Assembly: GCA_038087015.1 (NCBI GenBank)
Contig: JASBNA010000006.1
Location: 1,116,001 to 1,180,000 of the forward strand
DNA length: 64,000 nucleotides
DNA from: Cerrena zonata
Lineage: Eukaryota; Basidiomycota; Agaricomycetes; Polyporales; Cerrenaceae
Direction of reading: 5' to 3'
Under the pieces are notes generated by a model. The model saw only the letters and a list, made by a program, of their open reading frames with translations. It ran no database searches and was not told the DNA's origin. Positions 24,625-38,176 of the stretch are shown here, piece after piece. The translations under genes and the position numbers were made by a program. Each line of letters starts with the position of its first letter. Within the stretch, counting starts at the first letter, position 1.

Positions 24625-25798
24625 ATAGCCGATAATTCCTCTACGCATCGGAAGCCGTTACGCGCTTTATTGTTGCGTTTGGCTAAACTCTCTGATAGGC
24701 TGCCAACGTCGTTGTTTCTAGATGGTGTTACTCTAAACGATAGTTCGCACACTCGTCTCATCCCAGGTGGCTTTGCCAATATATACATTGGAAAATATAA
24801 CAACCGGGAGGTTGCCCTAAAGGTGCTACGTGTGTTTACTGCCATGAGCGAACAGGCACGAGTCGAGACAAGACAGGTCAATGGTCAAATTTGAATATGT
24901 ATGATCTTTGTGTTCTAAACTCACTTTTAGAAATTGTATTACGAAGCCCTGCTTTGGCGTAACCTCAGTCACACCCATGTTCTGCCCTTTCTTGGAATAA
25001 GCAAATCTGGCTGTGGCCAAGGCCCATGTTTGATATCGGAATATATGGTTTACGGCCATATCCGTTAGAGAGGTGAACGTTTACTACGTCACTATCAACG
25101 GGAAGATTTATACTTTCGTAAATACATATTCAAATGGGTAAGTCCTTTGAAAATAACCGTGGATTGTAATCAAACGTATCCTCAGATATATGAAATCGGA
25201 CTCGGACTGGAATATCTACACCAGGAAGGATTTAGTCACGGTGATTTACGTGGCGTGAGTGCCTCCACATTTATGTGGCTATATTCTCTAACTAGCCTCA
25301 GCCAAACATACTAATCGATGGCCGACGATCCATCCGCCTTGCGGATTTTGGACTTTCTGTATTTGCTGAAGCCAACAGTAGAGAAAACGGGTCATCGAGA
25401 GGTGGGAATGTGCGTTGGATGGCCCCAGAACAAATAGAAGCGCAACAAACTAGTAAGGGGACTTTGAGACCAACTTTTGAGAGTGACGTGTTCTCATTAG
25501 CCTGCGTCTGCGTCGAGGTAAGTACGTTGTATGTATTCCAACGTGGTAGACCTACTTAATTCTTATTTGGTAGGTTTATACTTCGCGGGATCCGTATTAT
25601 GGCTCTAGCAGCTGGCAGGTTGAGAGTGGTGTCCCCCTTGACTTAAGGCCCAAACGAACATACAATATCGAGGGTGTTGAAGTTACACTACCTGAAGAAC
25701 TATGGGCTTTGACTCGGAGATGTTGGGAACGCGAACCAACTAGTAGACCCAAGATTGGGGAAATCGTTAAATACATGGCAGACTTACAAATTCCATAG
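24625..25798 (+). pseudogene. protein kinase-like gene K1 with an in-frame stop
   Basis: Five exons are clear: 24625-24876, 24931-25137, 25186-25254, 25302-25517 and 25574-25798. They encode a Ser/Thr or TKL-like kinase domain: a glycine loop in IPGGFANIYIGKY, the ATP-site lysine in EVALKVLR, the catalytic loop HGDLRG.PNILI (Gly in place of the HRD arginine), DFGLS, and MAPEQIEA. The TAG at 25066-25068 interrupts the frame after MVYGHIR; the frame continues in register afterwards with RGERLLRHYQRED. A CAG-to-TAG change would explain it. No intron that removes the stop without breaking phase was found. Exons upstream of 24625 are unresolved. It differs from kinases K2-K4 in sequence and exon lengths, so it is a separate subfamily. 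Likely a recent pseudogene. Confidence 0.6.
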
Positions 25799-26244
25799 GT
25801 ATCTGTTCTCATTATCTAGATATTGACTTATACCAAATGGCGACGAAGATTCCGCTTCGGACTTGGATTCGTATGAGTAAATACAACGGTATAGTAGTTG
25901 GTAGTTGAAATAAATGTATTCAAGTTATGTTAGGTATCATGTATGTACATATGGGGATCGTATCGAGTATATAATTACATGTTCGGACAAATGTCTAATG
26001 TATATGAAGTTGTTTCGTGTTCGTCCTTTTACTATCATTGGGAGAAATGAACTCATCAGGGAGTCTAGTCATTGTTTTCAAAAACCTCATTGAGCTTACT
26101 TCTTTCTATCGCCCTTGATGGCGTTTTAATAGTGTATATACACAGAGACAGACGAATCTGAATATTGTTTCTTACGAGCTCATAGTACGTATTGACCACA
26201 CACTCAGGAAGTCGATTTAGACTGAGAGCGCCATATCCCATATG
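25799..26244. other. convergent 3' region of kinases K1 and K2
   Basis: AT-rich spacer between two convergent genes; nothing recognised. Confidence 0.5.
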
Positions 26245-27850
26245 TCAGAGGTTTAGGTGACTCAAAAGAGTCGGGAGAGAATAAATGTCAAATAATACAC
26301 TTTCTAATAATCCTGGGATCTCGGGGGCATGACGCCGCTGGGTGGAGTCGCGCGAAAGACATTTTTCGATAATCCACCACATGTAATAATCCATCCCCCC
26401 CGGTTCATCATAGAAGTCAGGCATAGGGATAGTTTCCGCAGTCAAAACTTTGTGATGCACCTGGTATAGTGTCAGTCCAAGATATGGTGGTTTCCCTGTG
26501 TAAAGCTAAAACAAATAGAGCAACAAGACGTGGAATACGAGAAACCGGACTTACCTCAATAGCCACACATCCAAAAGCGTATACGTCTCCAGCTAGAGTT
26601 GGCTTTGAAGAGGTCCCGCCGAATTCCTCTGGAATCAAAAGTTCAGGCGCAATCCAGTTGTGAGTTCTCTCGATGGTCGTGGCTTGGGTAACAACATCAT
26701 CTACAACTAAAGAAAGACCGAAATCAGCCAATTTGATATTATAGTTTTCATCTAGCAAGACATTGGCCTAAACAAAATATCATTCTCAAAGCGTATACAA
26801 TACAAATCTTACCATTACTCACCGCTCTCAAGTCACCATGTACGATACCAAGAGAGTGTAGGTACGCTAATCCTTTGGAAATCTGGAGAATCTAAAAGCA
26901 ATCACTGATGAGTAGTACAGCGACAAGTATAGACGAATAACCTTACCCAAATATCCACTTGTCTCTCACATCCTTTCGGACTCTTCTCTTCCCTTAAAGA
27001 TCGGAATTTATAGGCTACGTTGCCATGTTCCATCCACGGTAGAACGATACACATCCCATGGGGGAAGTTGATTGTATCAACTCCAAGGAAGGGGAGAACG
27101 TATTCGTAGTCACAAGAGACCCAAATTAGAGCTTCGCTGATAAACCTCTGGCATTCAATGCTGTCAGTTATAGATTCGTAGTTCAAAATGTATATGCACT
27201 TACCTTCCTCAATTTCCGCCTTTGGATTTCATCGCTACTCTGATATATGCGAAGAACCTTTACCGCCACTTCGAGATCTCCTTTCCTGGCTTTGTAAACA
27301 TCAGAAAAACTTCCACCTCCAACAACTTGCGGGAGCCATCCGGGTTCTCGTGGGACGTTGACATCGCCAAGGTATAAGGCACTAGGTAGCCGGTCTAAAA
27401 GATTGCATCGTCCCCTCAATGTTGAAAACGATTCAGATGTTCGGATGTCGACAGTTCCAGAAATTGATTTTGCAGCAATCGAGTCAAGATGGGCCTAGCT
27501 GAGAATGAGAATCATGGGTGTGTTAATGTACGCAAATGAATCACCTGAAATAGTTGATCTAGGTCTTGCTGGGATGAAGAAGGATCAGGTTTGTAACGCT
27601 GCGTCTCCTCGTGGTACTCTTCTTTATTTATTGAGGTATCATGATCATTGCTAACACTATCCAGATTGTTGGAGCGGTAGGAGCATTCAGGATCATGTTG
27701 TCTGGCCAGGACTTGGGTAGCAGGACTCAGAGGTGATAAATTCCCCGTTGATCCAGATGATACAACGGTATCAAGAGAGCCGACACTAGTGGTAGTAATA
27801 CCATCACTGTGATCCCCGGGATCAGTAGAGGAAGTAGGATCAAGCTCCAT
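26245..27850 (-). CDS. protein kinase K2 (TKL-like, HGD type)
   Basis: Six exons: 27850-27545, 27494-27204, 27147-26947, 26891-26823, 26767-26555 and 26505-26245; 446 residues. Residues 1-102 are a disordered Ser/Thr/Asp-rich region ending in LDQLFQ. The kinase domain starts with a glycine loop (GGGSFSDVYKARKG), the lysine in VAVKVL, a glutamate helix (FISEALIW), then IVHGDLRA.ANVLLDENYNIKL, DFGLSL, APELL and AFGCVAIE. The HRD arginine is replaced by Gly and the usual LK by LR, while the catalytic Asp and the metal Asn remain, so catalysis is plausible. Exon lengths 201, 69 and 213 nt recur in K3 and K4. The start chosen is the first ATG (MELDPTSS); no in-frame upstream ATG is near. Large expansions of such kinases are known in Agaricomycetes. 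Substrate unknown. Confidence 0.87.
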
Positions 27851-28199
27851 AGATTGCAAGGTAAGGAGTTGGAGAGAAAGTTACGTAGTGCGCGATGGGA
27901 ACGTGAGATGGTATAGACTACAGCCACATTGAGCCTGTCCGACATTGAAAGCTCTATTTATAAATTAGTATGCTAGTAGCATGTCCCGCAAGCAGCAATA
28001 TCTCTTGAAGTGAAAGCTCACTCTAATTTCGAACCAGTTATTTGGATTTGAGAGAGATAAGCCAAAGCCCTGACGTGATCATTCTCTCCTACGTTTGCTT
28101 ATCAAATTAGGTTACCAACAACGCAATACATAGACTCCAAAACTACCTGAGCAGAACCAAGCAATAATGAGAATGTTCATGAAGCCCAAGCATACAATC
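27851..28199. other. intergenic region between kinase K2 and membrane-protein copy D
   Basis: Promoter side of K2; nothing else recognised. Confidence 0.5.
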
Positions 28200-29494
28200 T
28201 TAAAGCTCTGGTATGCCTTTGTATCGTACAGGACTACCTATCCAACCTGTCACTTGTGCCTGTGGATAAGAAATAGGATATCGCTGCTGATTTCCTGTGT
28301 ACGCAGTAGTAGGGCCCGAGGAATTGTTAGAAGAAACAGAGGGGAAAGTCGTGGGATCATTGGGGTTCTAAAATATTACGTTAACTAGGTATTCATGCGG
28401 CTCATAACCAACAATTAAGCGGTACGTACATATATCATGATAGGAGCAGCTACTGATTGATGTGCGAGAGTGAGAGTACTCATGCTTTGCTGCTGATTCG
28501 ACATAATCTGACCACTATAGGCCTGCTTCCCTTCTGGGGAAACTTGCATAGTAGAAGGAGCTTGACTGGGGTTTCCTACCTGTTTGCGATAGTACCAGAA
28601 GGCAAGGATCACGATGACGAGCCCAACGAGGCCTCCAATGACACCACCGGCAATGGCTCCAGCCTGAGACTTACTATCGCCACGACCCGTAGGTCCTAGT
28701 ACAATAGAAGGAGGGCTTAAGGGTGAATCACTCGTAGTAGAAGAGCTTAAGCTCGTCACGGCTCCGGATGGGCCACTAGTTGATGTTGACTCTGGTGGAT
28801 TTGTATCAGCAAGAGCTTTTGCAGCAGTTGCGTTGAAGTTATCTCCACGCGTGACATCTAAGTACGCCCACGCAGGGACAGATGTTCCAGAGGGGATGTT
28901 GTGGGGATAACTGTCATCCAATTTTGAGTTAGAACGGAAGAGAACGGAAGACAGTAGCTTACACTGTCTGGTATGTGGTTGGACAACTGGTAGCCCATGT
29001 AGACCATCTGCAAGAGCCATTCAGTAAAGGATCATACGACGTATGAATAATGGTCGAAGGTAAACATACACGTCTGATTGTCTATTTTGACACACAGCAC
29101 ACGCCTGAAGCATAGAGTAATACACGGAGGCACAGTTGCATGTCGAAGCTGACGAAGGAGTCGGTATAGTGTAGTGGGAGTCCTCGGGCAAATTATTAAT
29201 AAAAGCATCTCGTTAAGGCATAAGTTTCAAGGAATTTGATAAATTATTCGGGTCTCACCCATTGGGTCATCATAACAGGGTGTGAGCAAGTATGCTGCTA
29301 CCAAGCATGGACTCTGTCCCCGAGAGTTCGTCATCTTATGGAAATCTTCAGTCTTCCTTCCTGCAAATCGAGACTAAATATGGAATCAATGTGCTCACCC
29401 ATTCGAATTCTGCTAGGCAGGTGGCGTTTGTCGCTTGCGTTGCTACTATTTGGATTAGGGTGGCGAGCGCGACGATGCCCGCAAGTCGCTGCAT
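28200..29494 (-). CDS. single-pass membrane protein of the five-copy family, copy D
   Basis: Exons 29494-29399, 29334-29259, 29208-29070, 29007-28963, 28910-28430 and 28367-28200; 334 residues. Signal peptide MQRLAGIVALATLIQIV, the border motif CLAEFEW (CLTGFEW in the others), CNCASVYYSMLQACAVC, SVPAWAYLDV, ADTNPPEST, a Ser-rich stalk, the helix SQAGAIAGGVIGGLVGLV and YYRKQ. The cytoplasmic tail contains QQQSMSTLTL and ends PEL like copy A. Intron phases are the same as in the other copies. It lies beyond the kinase pair, so the array A-B-C | K1-K2 | D-E is one membrane-protein cluster with kinases inserted. Role unknown; a cell-surface protein by architecture. Confidence 0.82.
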
Positions 29495-30330
29495 ATTGGA
29501 GATAGATAACAGTGGTAAGAAGGTGAGAAAGCGAGAGAGAAGAGGGATTCATCCTTTGTGTGTACATAAACCATATTCGAGGTAGTCAAAGACCCCAAGG
29601 CGATGAATGCTTTGAAATTAGAAGATGATTGGAACTAAGAGGTGGTCATCAGGAGTGTGTTATGCCTCAGATGAAACGCCGAGGGCCCTCCCGCGAGAGT
29701 GCTAATATCCATCCAGTTACCAAACGACGAGGAGATCCCAACAAACAAAGCCATGTCTCATGCAAGGAATGAATACACCGAAGGTCAGGTAATAGTAATA
29801 TCGTGTCCCTACATTCTTCGACCTGGGACAAGATGGATTAACGTGGTAAGTTCAGAGGGCAACAGTCCGTCTAGTTTGTAACCAACTGTTGGGTTTTTGA
29901 ATCATTGTGGGACAGACCGTACTTCCCGATGGAAGAGATCGAAGGGGAAGGATCGCGTCAAACAATGTCGAAAGAACATCGTTCGTGTGCAGATGTTATC
30001 TCTCTTTTCCTGAATTTACAATTCGAAGCAGGATCTAGCTGTGGTTTAACGGATAGATCATTTTGTGATGGTCAGCACTGATCAAGGAAGACTTTGTGTG
30101 GGCTATGTTCCGGAGGCAGATCATCATGAACCCTTACGGTAAGGGTCTCTTCGCGAGGGTCGTATGTGATATGTAGCGAACTGCTGTAGAGTGTATATGG
30201 ATCACTGTCAAAACTATTAATAGACCAAACACCGCGCAAAAAAAGCCACTACAAATAATACTTAAAACTCATCTCGCTCGTTGTCCATCGTTAGTCCAAA
30301 CTCATACCACCAATTGTATCGCGGATCGTT
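29495..30330. other. intergenic region between membrane-protein copies D and E
   Basis: No gene or RNA recognised. Confidence 0.5.
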
Positions 30331-31611
30331 TTACACTTCTGCTACTCCATGGTACTGACCAGGCTTTCCGTACGCATTCTGCGCATAAATAGTTGGTGAC
30401 TGTGCAGTATAAAGCGTAGAAGGTTCCATTCCCCCAGCAGGGAAGGTTGAAGGATCGTTAGGGTCCTGCAAATAACATATATTGAGTATTCATAGGTCAC
30501 CAAGGTAATGAAGACACCTTACGTAAAGCCTTGCGCCCGTAGGTTGCGATGTTGGCACGGGTTGTGGAGCGTACATATGCTGGTTGGGCGGCGTGCTGGC
30601 GAGCAAACCTTGCTGTTGCTTATCGTCCCAATTTCCTTGCGTATCAATGTGATATGGAGATGTAGCGGGAATACTTTTCTTCACTTGTTTCCGTCGGAGG
30701 AACCACCAGACCCCACCTGCAATGAGGATTAATCCAGCTATCCCGCCAATAACGCCTCCTGCGATGGCTCCTGCATTGCTCTTGTGCGAACTTCCTTGAG
30801 CGTTCTCGCCATCATCAGAGAGATCGCTCGTAGAAGATGGAGTGACACCGCTGCCAGTAGCAGTTGGAGCGGATCCTGCGGTAGATTCCGGCGGGTTCGT
30901 GCTGTCTAACGCCATGGCAGCGGTAAGATTGAAATTGTCCAGCTTCACAACATCTTCGTAGGACCAAGATGGAATGGCTGTTCCGGACGGAATGTCACGC
31001 GGGTATCTATACGAGCATTAGCACAAGAGGGTGAAGTCGGATATTTCAGAGCACATACTCGCTTATGAAGGTTGTTCCATTACAACCAGATGCCCATGTG
31101 GACCACCTATTTGACAAACCATTACTTATAACTCTCGATTATTAGATAAAACACAACGCACGGGATAGTCTGGGCGCCTTGACAAAGGGCGCAAGCCTGA
31201 AGCATGGAGTAGAAAACTGTGCTGCAGCGACAAGGAGTTGCTGATGCTACTCCCTTTGGTGCCGCGTAATGTGTGTCGGAGTCTATAGCGAGGACACGAG
31301 CATCTAGTATGACATTAACATCTAGGCATTCATTTATCCATGCAGTTGCTTACTAGAGGGATCGGTTAGACAGGGACTACTGAGGTACGCTGCCATCAAG
31401 CAAGGAGACTGCTGACGAGAATTGGTCATCTTCATGCACAAACATAAAATTTAAGTCAATTAGAACGAGTATAATCTTGATTAGCAGAGGCACTCACCCA
31501 ATCGAATCCTGTGAGGCACGTCGCATTGGTACTCTGAGCCAAAGTGTCTGGAGCCAAAGCGACCAGCGCGACCACAACGCTAGAAAGAGTGCGAAAGCTT
31601 GCTCTCGCCAT
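30331..31611 (-). CDS. single-pass membrane protein of the five-copy family, copy E
   Basis: Exons 31611-31498, 31429-31354, 31303-31162, 31106-31059, 31006-30523 and 30465-30331; 332 residues. Signal peptide (MARASFRTLSSVVVALVAL), CLTGFDW, the CRCSTVFYSMLQACALC block, a stalk with SDDGENAQGSSH, KSNAGAIAGGVIGGIAGL, a helix ending WWFLRRK, and the tail DTQGNWDDKQQQGLL ending VAEV. It is the sister of copy B: same exon 1 length (114 nt), same tail motifs. Copy E also contains a W-S-Y-E variant of the AWAYLDV block. All six exons close in frame. Surface membrane protein by architecture; ligand and function unknown. Confidence 0.82.
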
Positions 31612-32388
31612 AGTGAAGAACAGGAAAGGTGGTGAGGGGGAGAAGGGTATGTGAGTTCACGCGCGAGGTCAAAATCATCACAGTCATATATATTGAGTGC
31701 CATCTCGGAGTGACGAGGCAGTGAAATGGTCGCCCAAATTCTCGCTAAGCCGTGTACGTGCTGTATCCCGTCTTGCTGAGATAGAGTTCGACTTTATCGG
31801 ACATTGACGTTCGGCAGCTAAGACATCATTGATAGAAATTAATCTGTCTGGAACTCGAAGATGGCTATCGATTTAGTCTAGCCTCGTTGCTGTGTGTAAT
31901 CTTAGACTCCGTCGCTGGGTACAAATTGGAAATGAGAAAAAGCACGACCGAAATCGAAATAGCGAACGCACCCGAGGTCGAAGACTCCACAAAAACCTGG
32001 AAGAGCAATCCAAGATCCTTATGCCTAGGCGGGGAGCCGCATTTCCTTGGCAATGAGGGGACACGTGGCTGTGCTAGCTCGGTATAAAGGGGTCGCGCCA
32101 AAGAGGAGAGTGTGAATTTGATGATTGCACTGATATCCAAAAACAGACCAAGTCTATCTACTCAAGGTTTCATCAAAACGCCGTTCACCAACCTCCTCCA
32201 ACAGTGCGCCCGAGGCGACCCATCGCTTAAGCCAACGAGAAGAGGGAACATACACACTTGTTCATTCCCATTCAACTGCAGCCGTACCAGCTTGCACAGT
32301 ATCCAGGACGACATTGACAAACGACACTTCGGCAGCACCCCCGGATCTCCATCTCTTGCTACCACATAAGCTCCATCCTTCTTCGAAA
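31612..32388. other. divergent promoter region of copy E and the iminopeptidase gene
   Basis: Small overlapping frames on both strands near 31865-32140 have no family resemblance and are probably chance. Nothing else seen. Confidence 0.45.
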
Positions 32389-34319
<1,931 letters not shown>

Positions 34320-34847
34320 AGGAGACCTCACTATCGGCACAACTGGAACATACACGAAGATTGTATTTGTAGAAATAAATTCAAAAGGATATTATGGACG
34401 AAAATGGAACCTGCATGTGCATGTAAGGTACATTCCTTCACGATGCATAGACCTATCTAGCTATATATAGGATCGGACGCTATATATAACGGTTTTGCAA
34501 GGTGTTTATGGGTACCTGTTGAGCAGGAAACTCATCGATGGAAGTGAATCGGATGACTGGGGGCATTAAAAACCAAAACAGCTCAGATGCTCGGGCTATT
34601 GAAATGTCACTAACTCGATCTAAAACATCTATGAATCGCAACAATCTACTAAATGTATAGAATGGTTAATAGCACGGCCTCTATATTCTACTCACATGGG
34701 AGACTGACAGTATTCTTCACGATCTATTCTAAGTTGTAACAGTTACTAATCAACCACATGAAATACACCAAAATACTCCGAGCATAGGGCGGATTGATAG
34801 AACGAACTATGAAAAAAAGCGACCTAAATCTATTATCCAACCAGTCT
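34320..34847. other. convergent 3' region
   Basis: AT-rich spacer between the iminopeptidase gene and synthase copy 4; nothing recognised. Confidence 0.5.
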
Positions 34848-35942
34848 CTACCCTCGGGGTATAAGATCGACAACGCGATGGTTCTTTATCTTCTCCCCTC
34901 GAGACTCAAAATAACGCTGGCATGCGAAACTCCAATGAAGCGACCCAACAATCCAGCTTTGTAAACCCTGGATGTATGTCTCAACTTGTTGGTCAATCTC
35001 TGATCCCCAAGAAGGAAGGATCCTCCGGTCTGCTTCAAACCTCGTGATACAGCTGAAACACATTTGGCCGGCGCGATCCATGGCGGATTGTAAGTCGAGG
35101 TCGAGTTCATTCATTATGACGGCAACCAGGTTATGGGTACCTCCAACGACCTCTTCCTTTCTGTAGGAAAATATATCCTAGAGTATTTTCTTTTAGCTCG
35201 AATACATGGATGATCTTCGGGGGAAACACCTACATTTGTCCAAGAAACCCAATCATTGGCAGCATCTTCCATGGAGCGGATAGCTGGATTATCGGTTACT
35301 TCGTCGGGGAGGTCTAGTCCCGCTGCAAACTCGGTCAAGACAAACGAAGGGTACAATCCACTTGTCTTTCGTCGTAAGGTAGTGTAATGTTGCGAATCCA
35401 GGATATCGCATTCTCTACTCGTCACCTCGTAGACAACCCCATCCAGATACTGGTCCATTGTTTGTATGAACCGTTTGGCACATCGGGGCCCGGCCGTTTG
35501 GAAGAAACGACCAAACAAGCTGTCATAAGATAAGTTCGGAGCTAAGGCGAAAAACGAAATTATACGTACCTCTTAGTAAGCCGATAGAAAGGTGGGTCAT
35601 CCTGTTGCACAATGGGATTCCTCAGGCATTGTTTGATGGATTCTACTGCTGTCTGAACCTCCACATCAGCATACTGGTCAGACCAGTCATCGAAACAAAA
35701 TGCCCAGTCCATCCAGTCTGCGCATACTTGAACATGAAATGCATCGGCGTCGGGGTAGCAGTAGCCACCTAGAAGGCCGCCGCCTGTCTTCAGAAACTTC
35801 GCTCTTTTGTCCTCATCGTAGTCGAGCTCGTCCAGAATCCACTTCTGGGTCGTTTGGAGGATGGTCTCGGTGAGTGGGTGAAGGTGAAGCTCGTACGGAC
35901 AGTTGGCGAAGAGATCAGGAGGATGAAGCTCCGGGTACCCAT
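34848..35942 (-). pseudogene. sesquiterpene synthase, copy 4, one base missing near the start
   Basis: Exons 35942-35570, 35519-35234 and 35177-34848. Exon 2 (286 nt) matches copy 3, but exon 1 is 373 nt against 374 nt, exactly one base short. The ATG at 35942 reads MGTRSFIL, and the family sequence PDLFANCPYEL continues in the next frame, so the deletion lies around 35917-35924 (codon 8-9). The ATG is confirmed by a TATA box 45 bp upstream; no other in-frame ATG exists. The rest is undamaged: DDWSD, NDIFSYRKE, CQRYF and a tail ending LIPRG, about 329 residues if the base were present. It groups with copy 3 but lies some 18 kb away on the other strand. A very recent pseudogene or a sequencing indel. 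Confidence 0.82.
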
Positions 35943-35986
35943 GGCTTGTTTTGGGATGATGGAGCTGGAATACAGGTCCATCCTGG

Positions 35987-35993
35987 ATTTATA
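35987..35993 (-). promoter_or_regulatory. TATA box of terpene synthase 4
   Basis: TATAAAT on the minus strand, 45 bp upstream of the ATG at 35942, the same spacing as the other copies. Confidence 0.5.
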
Positions 35994-38176
35994 TCCCCTG
36001 AGGAAGGTAATAAATAAGAAAAAATGAACACACAATAATGTCATTAGTACAAGACTTCGGAACATGAATGTTTGGATGGTTGATGTCAGCAAGCCACCAC
36101 ACCGAACAGACGGAGGCGTTGCCACAAAGAATGCAGAAGAGCGACATGCACGAAGCATATTGGACAGAGTCGCTCATGATGTACGGTATACCACCCAGGG
36201 GTGGCGGCGGAGAGATAGTGGGCGGGTCCGCCTTTCTGTTTGAGGAATGACATAGTTGCAATAATCGCCACCTGAACTTAGGTTTCCATACTCCGCTCGA
36301 GTTCTATCGGCCACATCAAAAAATCCTGGTATACAATTATACAACACCATGGCCATCCTTACATTTCTGTGGAGCGAACGTCTCGGAAAATTTTTCGCTT
36401 GGAAGTTTCAAAGATGTCATTTCGAATATGCCGAGAGATTAGATGTAGAACGTCCTGTAAGGTATTCTCTAAATTTGAATTTTGAGAAAATCAGTACCTG
36501 GAAATAATATCCTTAGTCATCTATGACGGATTCACTTTCATAAATGCGAATTACCAGACTCGCGACACCAACCGAGCGACTCTTCTCTTTTGGATTCAGA
36601 CAGCGTCTCAGAATGAAACGCCAATGTAAGGACCCGACGACCCAGTCTCGTGATCCCAACCGTAGACTTGAGATTATATACGGGATGTGAACATCGATGC
36701 CCCAGGTTCAAGCCTACCGGAGATTTGATTAGTATATAGAGTAAATTCGGGGTTCACGCACCAAGAAGCCCTATTGCATGCAGCTGAGAGATTACGAAAT
36801 AACGATGTTTTCGCCAATGGTTTCATTGCCGACCAATCAGAGTTTCCAGGCACTGTGAGTCTAGTGAGGTATTTGTTTCAAACGAGCCCACAATACAAAG
36901 ATTAAAGGTCAACATAGTGAATCGACAACGTCTCAGGTTGCCAGTGAGAAATCCAAGTCTGTTCACAGGTCAACGAAAGAGTGAGCATTAGAGTCGTATG
37001 CCTACGCACAACATATTTACATTGCATTCTGTATCATAGACCTCAGGCCCAGGTCTTAGGTGGCATGATGATAGCTCCGTCTAGTAGCAGTAGGGCAGGC
37101 TTCAACGGTAGTAAGTGATATTTGTTTGCATGTATTTGGCAACACCCTCATCAAAATCCAAAAACGGGAGTCAATGTGTGGTCAGCTCTGGGTTTTCTCA
37201 AGTTAATAGACTCGGACCAGATTTATGGCAGGCTGGGAGATTGATCAATAAGGTCCTAGCTACTCTAATATAAGCTGTTCTACCAGCTTTGAATTATTGT
37301 CTCAGATTTCTTCTCTTCCTAACTTAGTTTCTGAATTTCTACCTTTTTCCGTAATCAGTCCTAACACTGAAGATCTTTGGGACCCTTTGGTTAGGTCTTG
37401 TCCTGAACAATAGTGCGTCATGAGAAACATAAATATGTCCGAGAAGCCTCCCACCTCGGCGGGATATTTCAAGTCTTCTCATCGGTGTTATTTCCTTTTA
37501 TATCGAGATAGTTGCCATACTTGGCAAGTCTTCTTTTGAAGTTCTGTATTTTCGCATTCCGCTCGTTCTTCGATTCCTTCCTTTTCCTCACGCACCAATC
37601 AACGTTGAACTCAGTTTGATGTCAGCAGAATCCCAGAACGTATAAATACCAAGCTGTTAGGCTATAATGGTTTCCCCCATCTTGCACCTGGAACACCACC
37701 TCATTTCGGGTTTTATTTCTCTTCACACTGGTTGGATATATTACTTCTCGTCTTGGAACATCGAGTCTACTGCCATCCCGTGGACCCCACAGCACCACTC
37801 TCAGCGTGTTTTGACGAAACTACTGCCGATTAGCTAAGTAATCACATGGCGTCAGAGTTCGTATTATCATACAGTCTCGCTCTTGAAGAACACGGTGTAC
37901 CGCCTTTGCTATGTCCGCAATTGTTCGTTCTCCCACATGAAAGAACAAGGGGATGTTTCGTTGCATTGACTGAAGCGGGCGCCTGTGATATATGAGGATT
38001 GCAAACAGGCGCAAATAGAGAGGGAAACGCGACAACGAGAAGAGAAACACGTTTGCCACAGATCCAACACATTCCAACCCATCACTGCACACTACATCCA
38101 CGCGTTCTGCTCGTGCATCTCCCCGCAATCAATATCTACTCGAGAATCTCTGCATGTCATATCCCTCAACACTTAC
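35994..38176. other. intergenic region, 2.2 kb
   Basis: Lies between the divergent synthase 4 and SUN-protein genes. Only short frames on both strands, none resembling a known family. No tRNA, rRNA or repeat seen. The last few hundred bases are presumably the SUN gene's promoter and leader. Confidence 0.5.

Noticed and set aside
24486..24881. 131-codon open frame on the minus strand
   Set aside because: It is antisense to the kinase K1 exon, which has clear kinase motifs on the plus strand.
31865..32140. Minus-strand frame with a hydrophobic stretch (ISISVVLFLISNLYP)
   Set aside because: Isolated, no homolog recognised, and placed in the divergent promoter region of copy E and the iminopeptidase.
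37820..38128. 102-codon minus-strand frame upstream of the SUN gene
   Set aside because: Overlaps the SUN promoter and leader, no recognisable domain, and no splice pattern.
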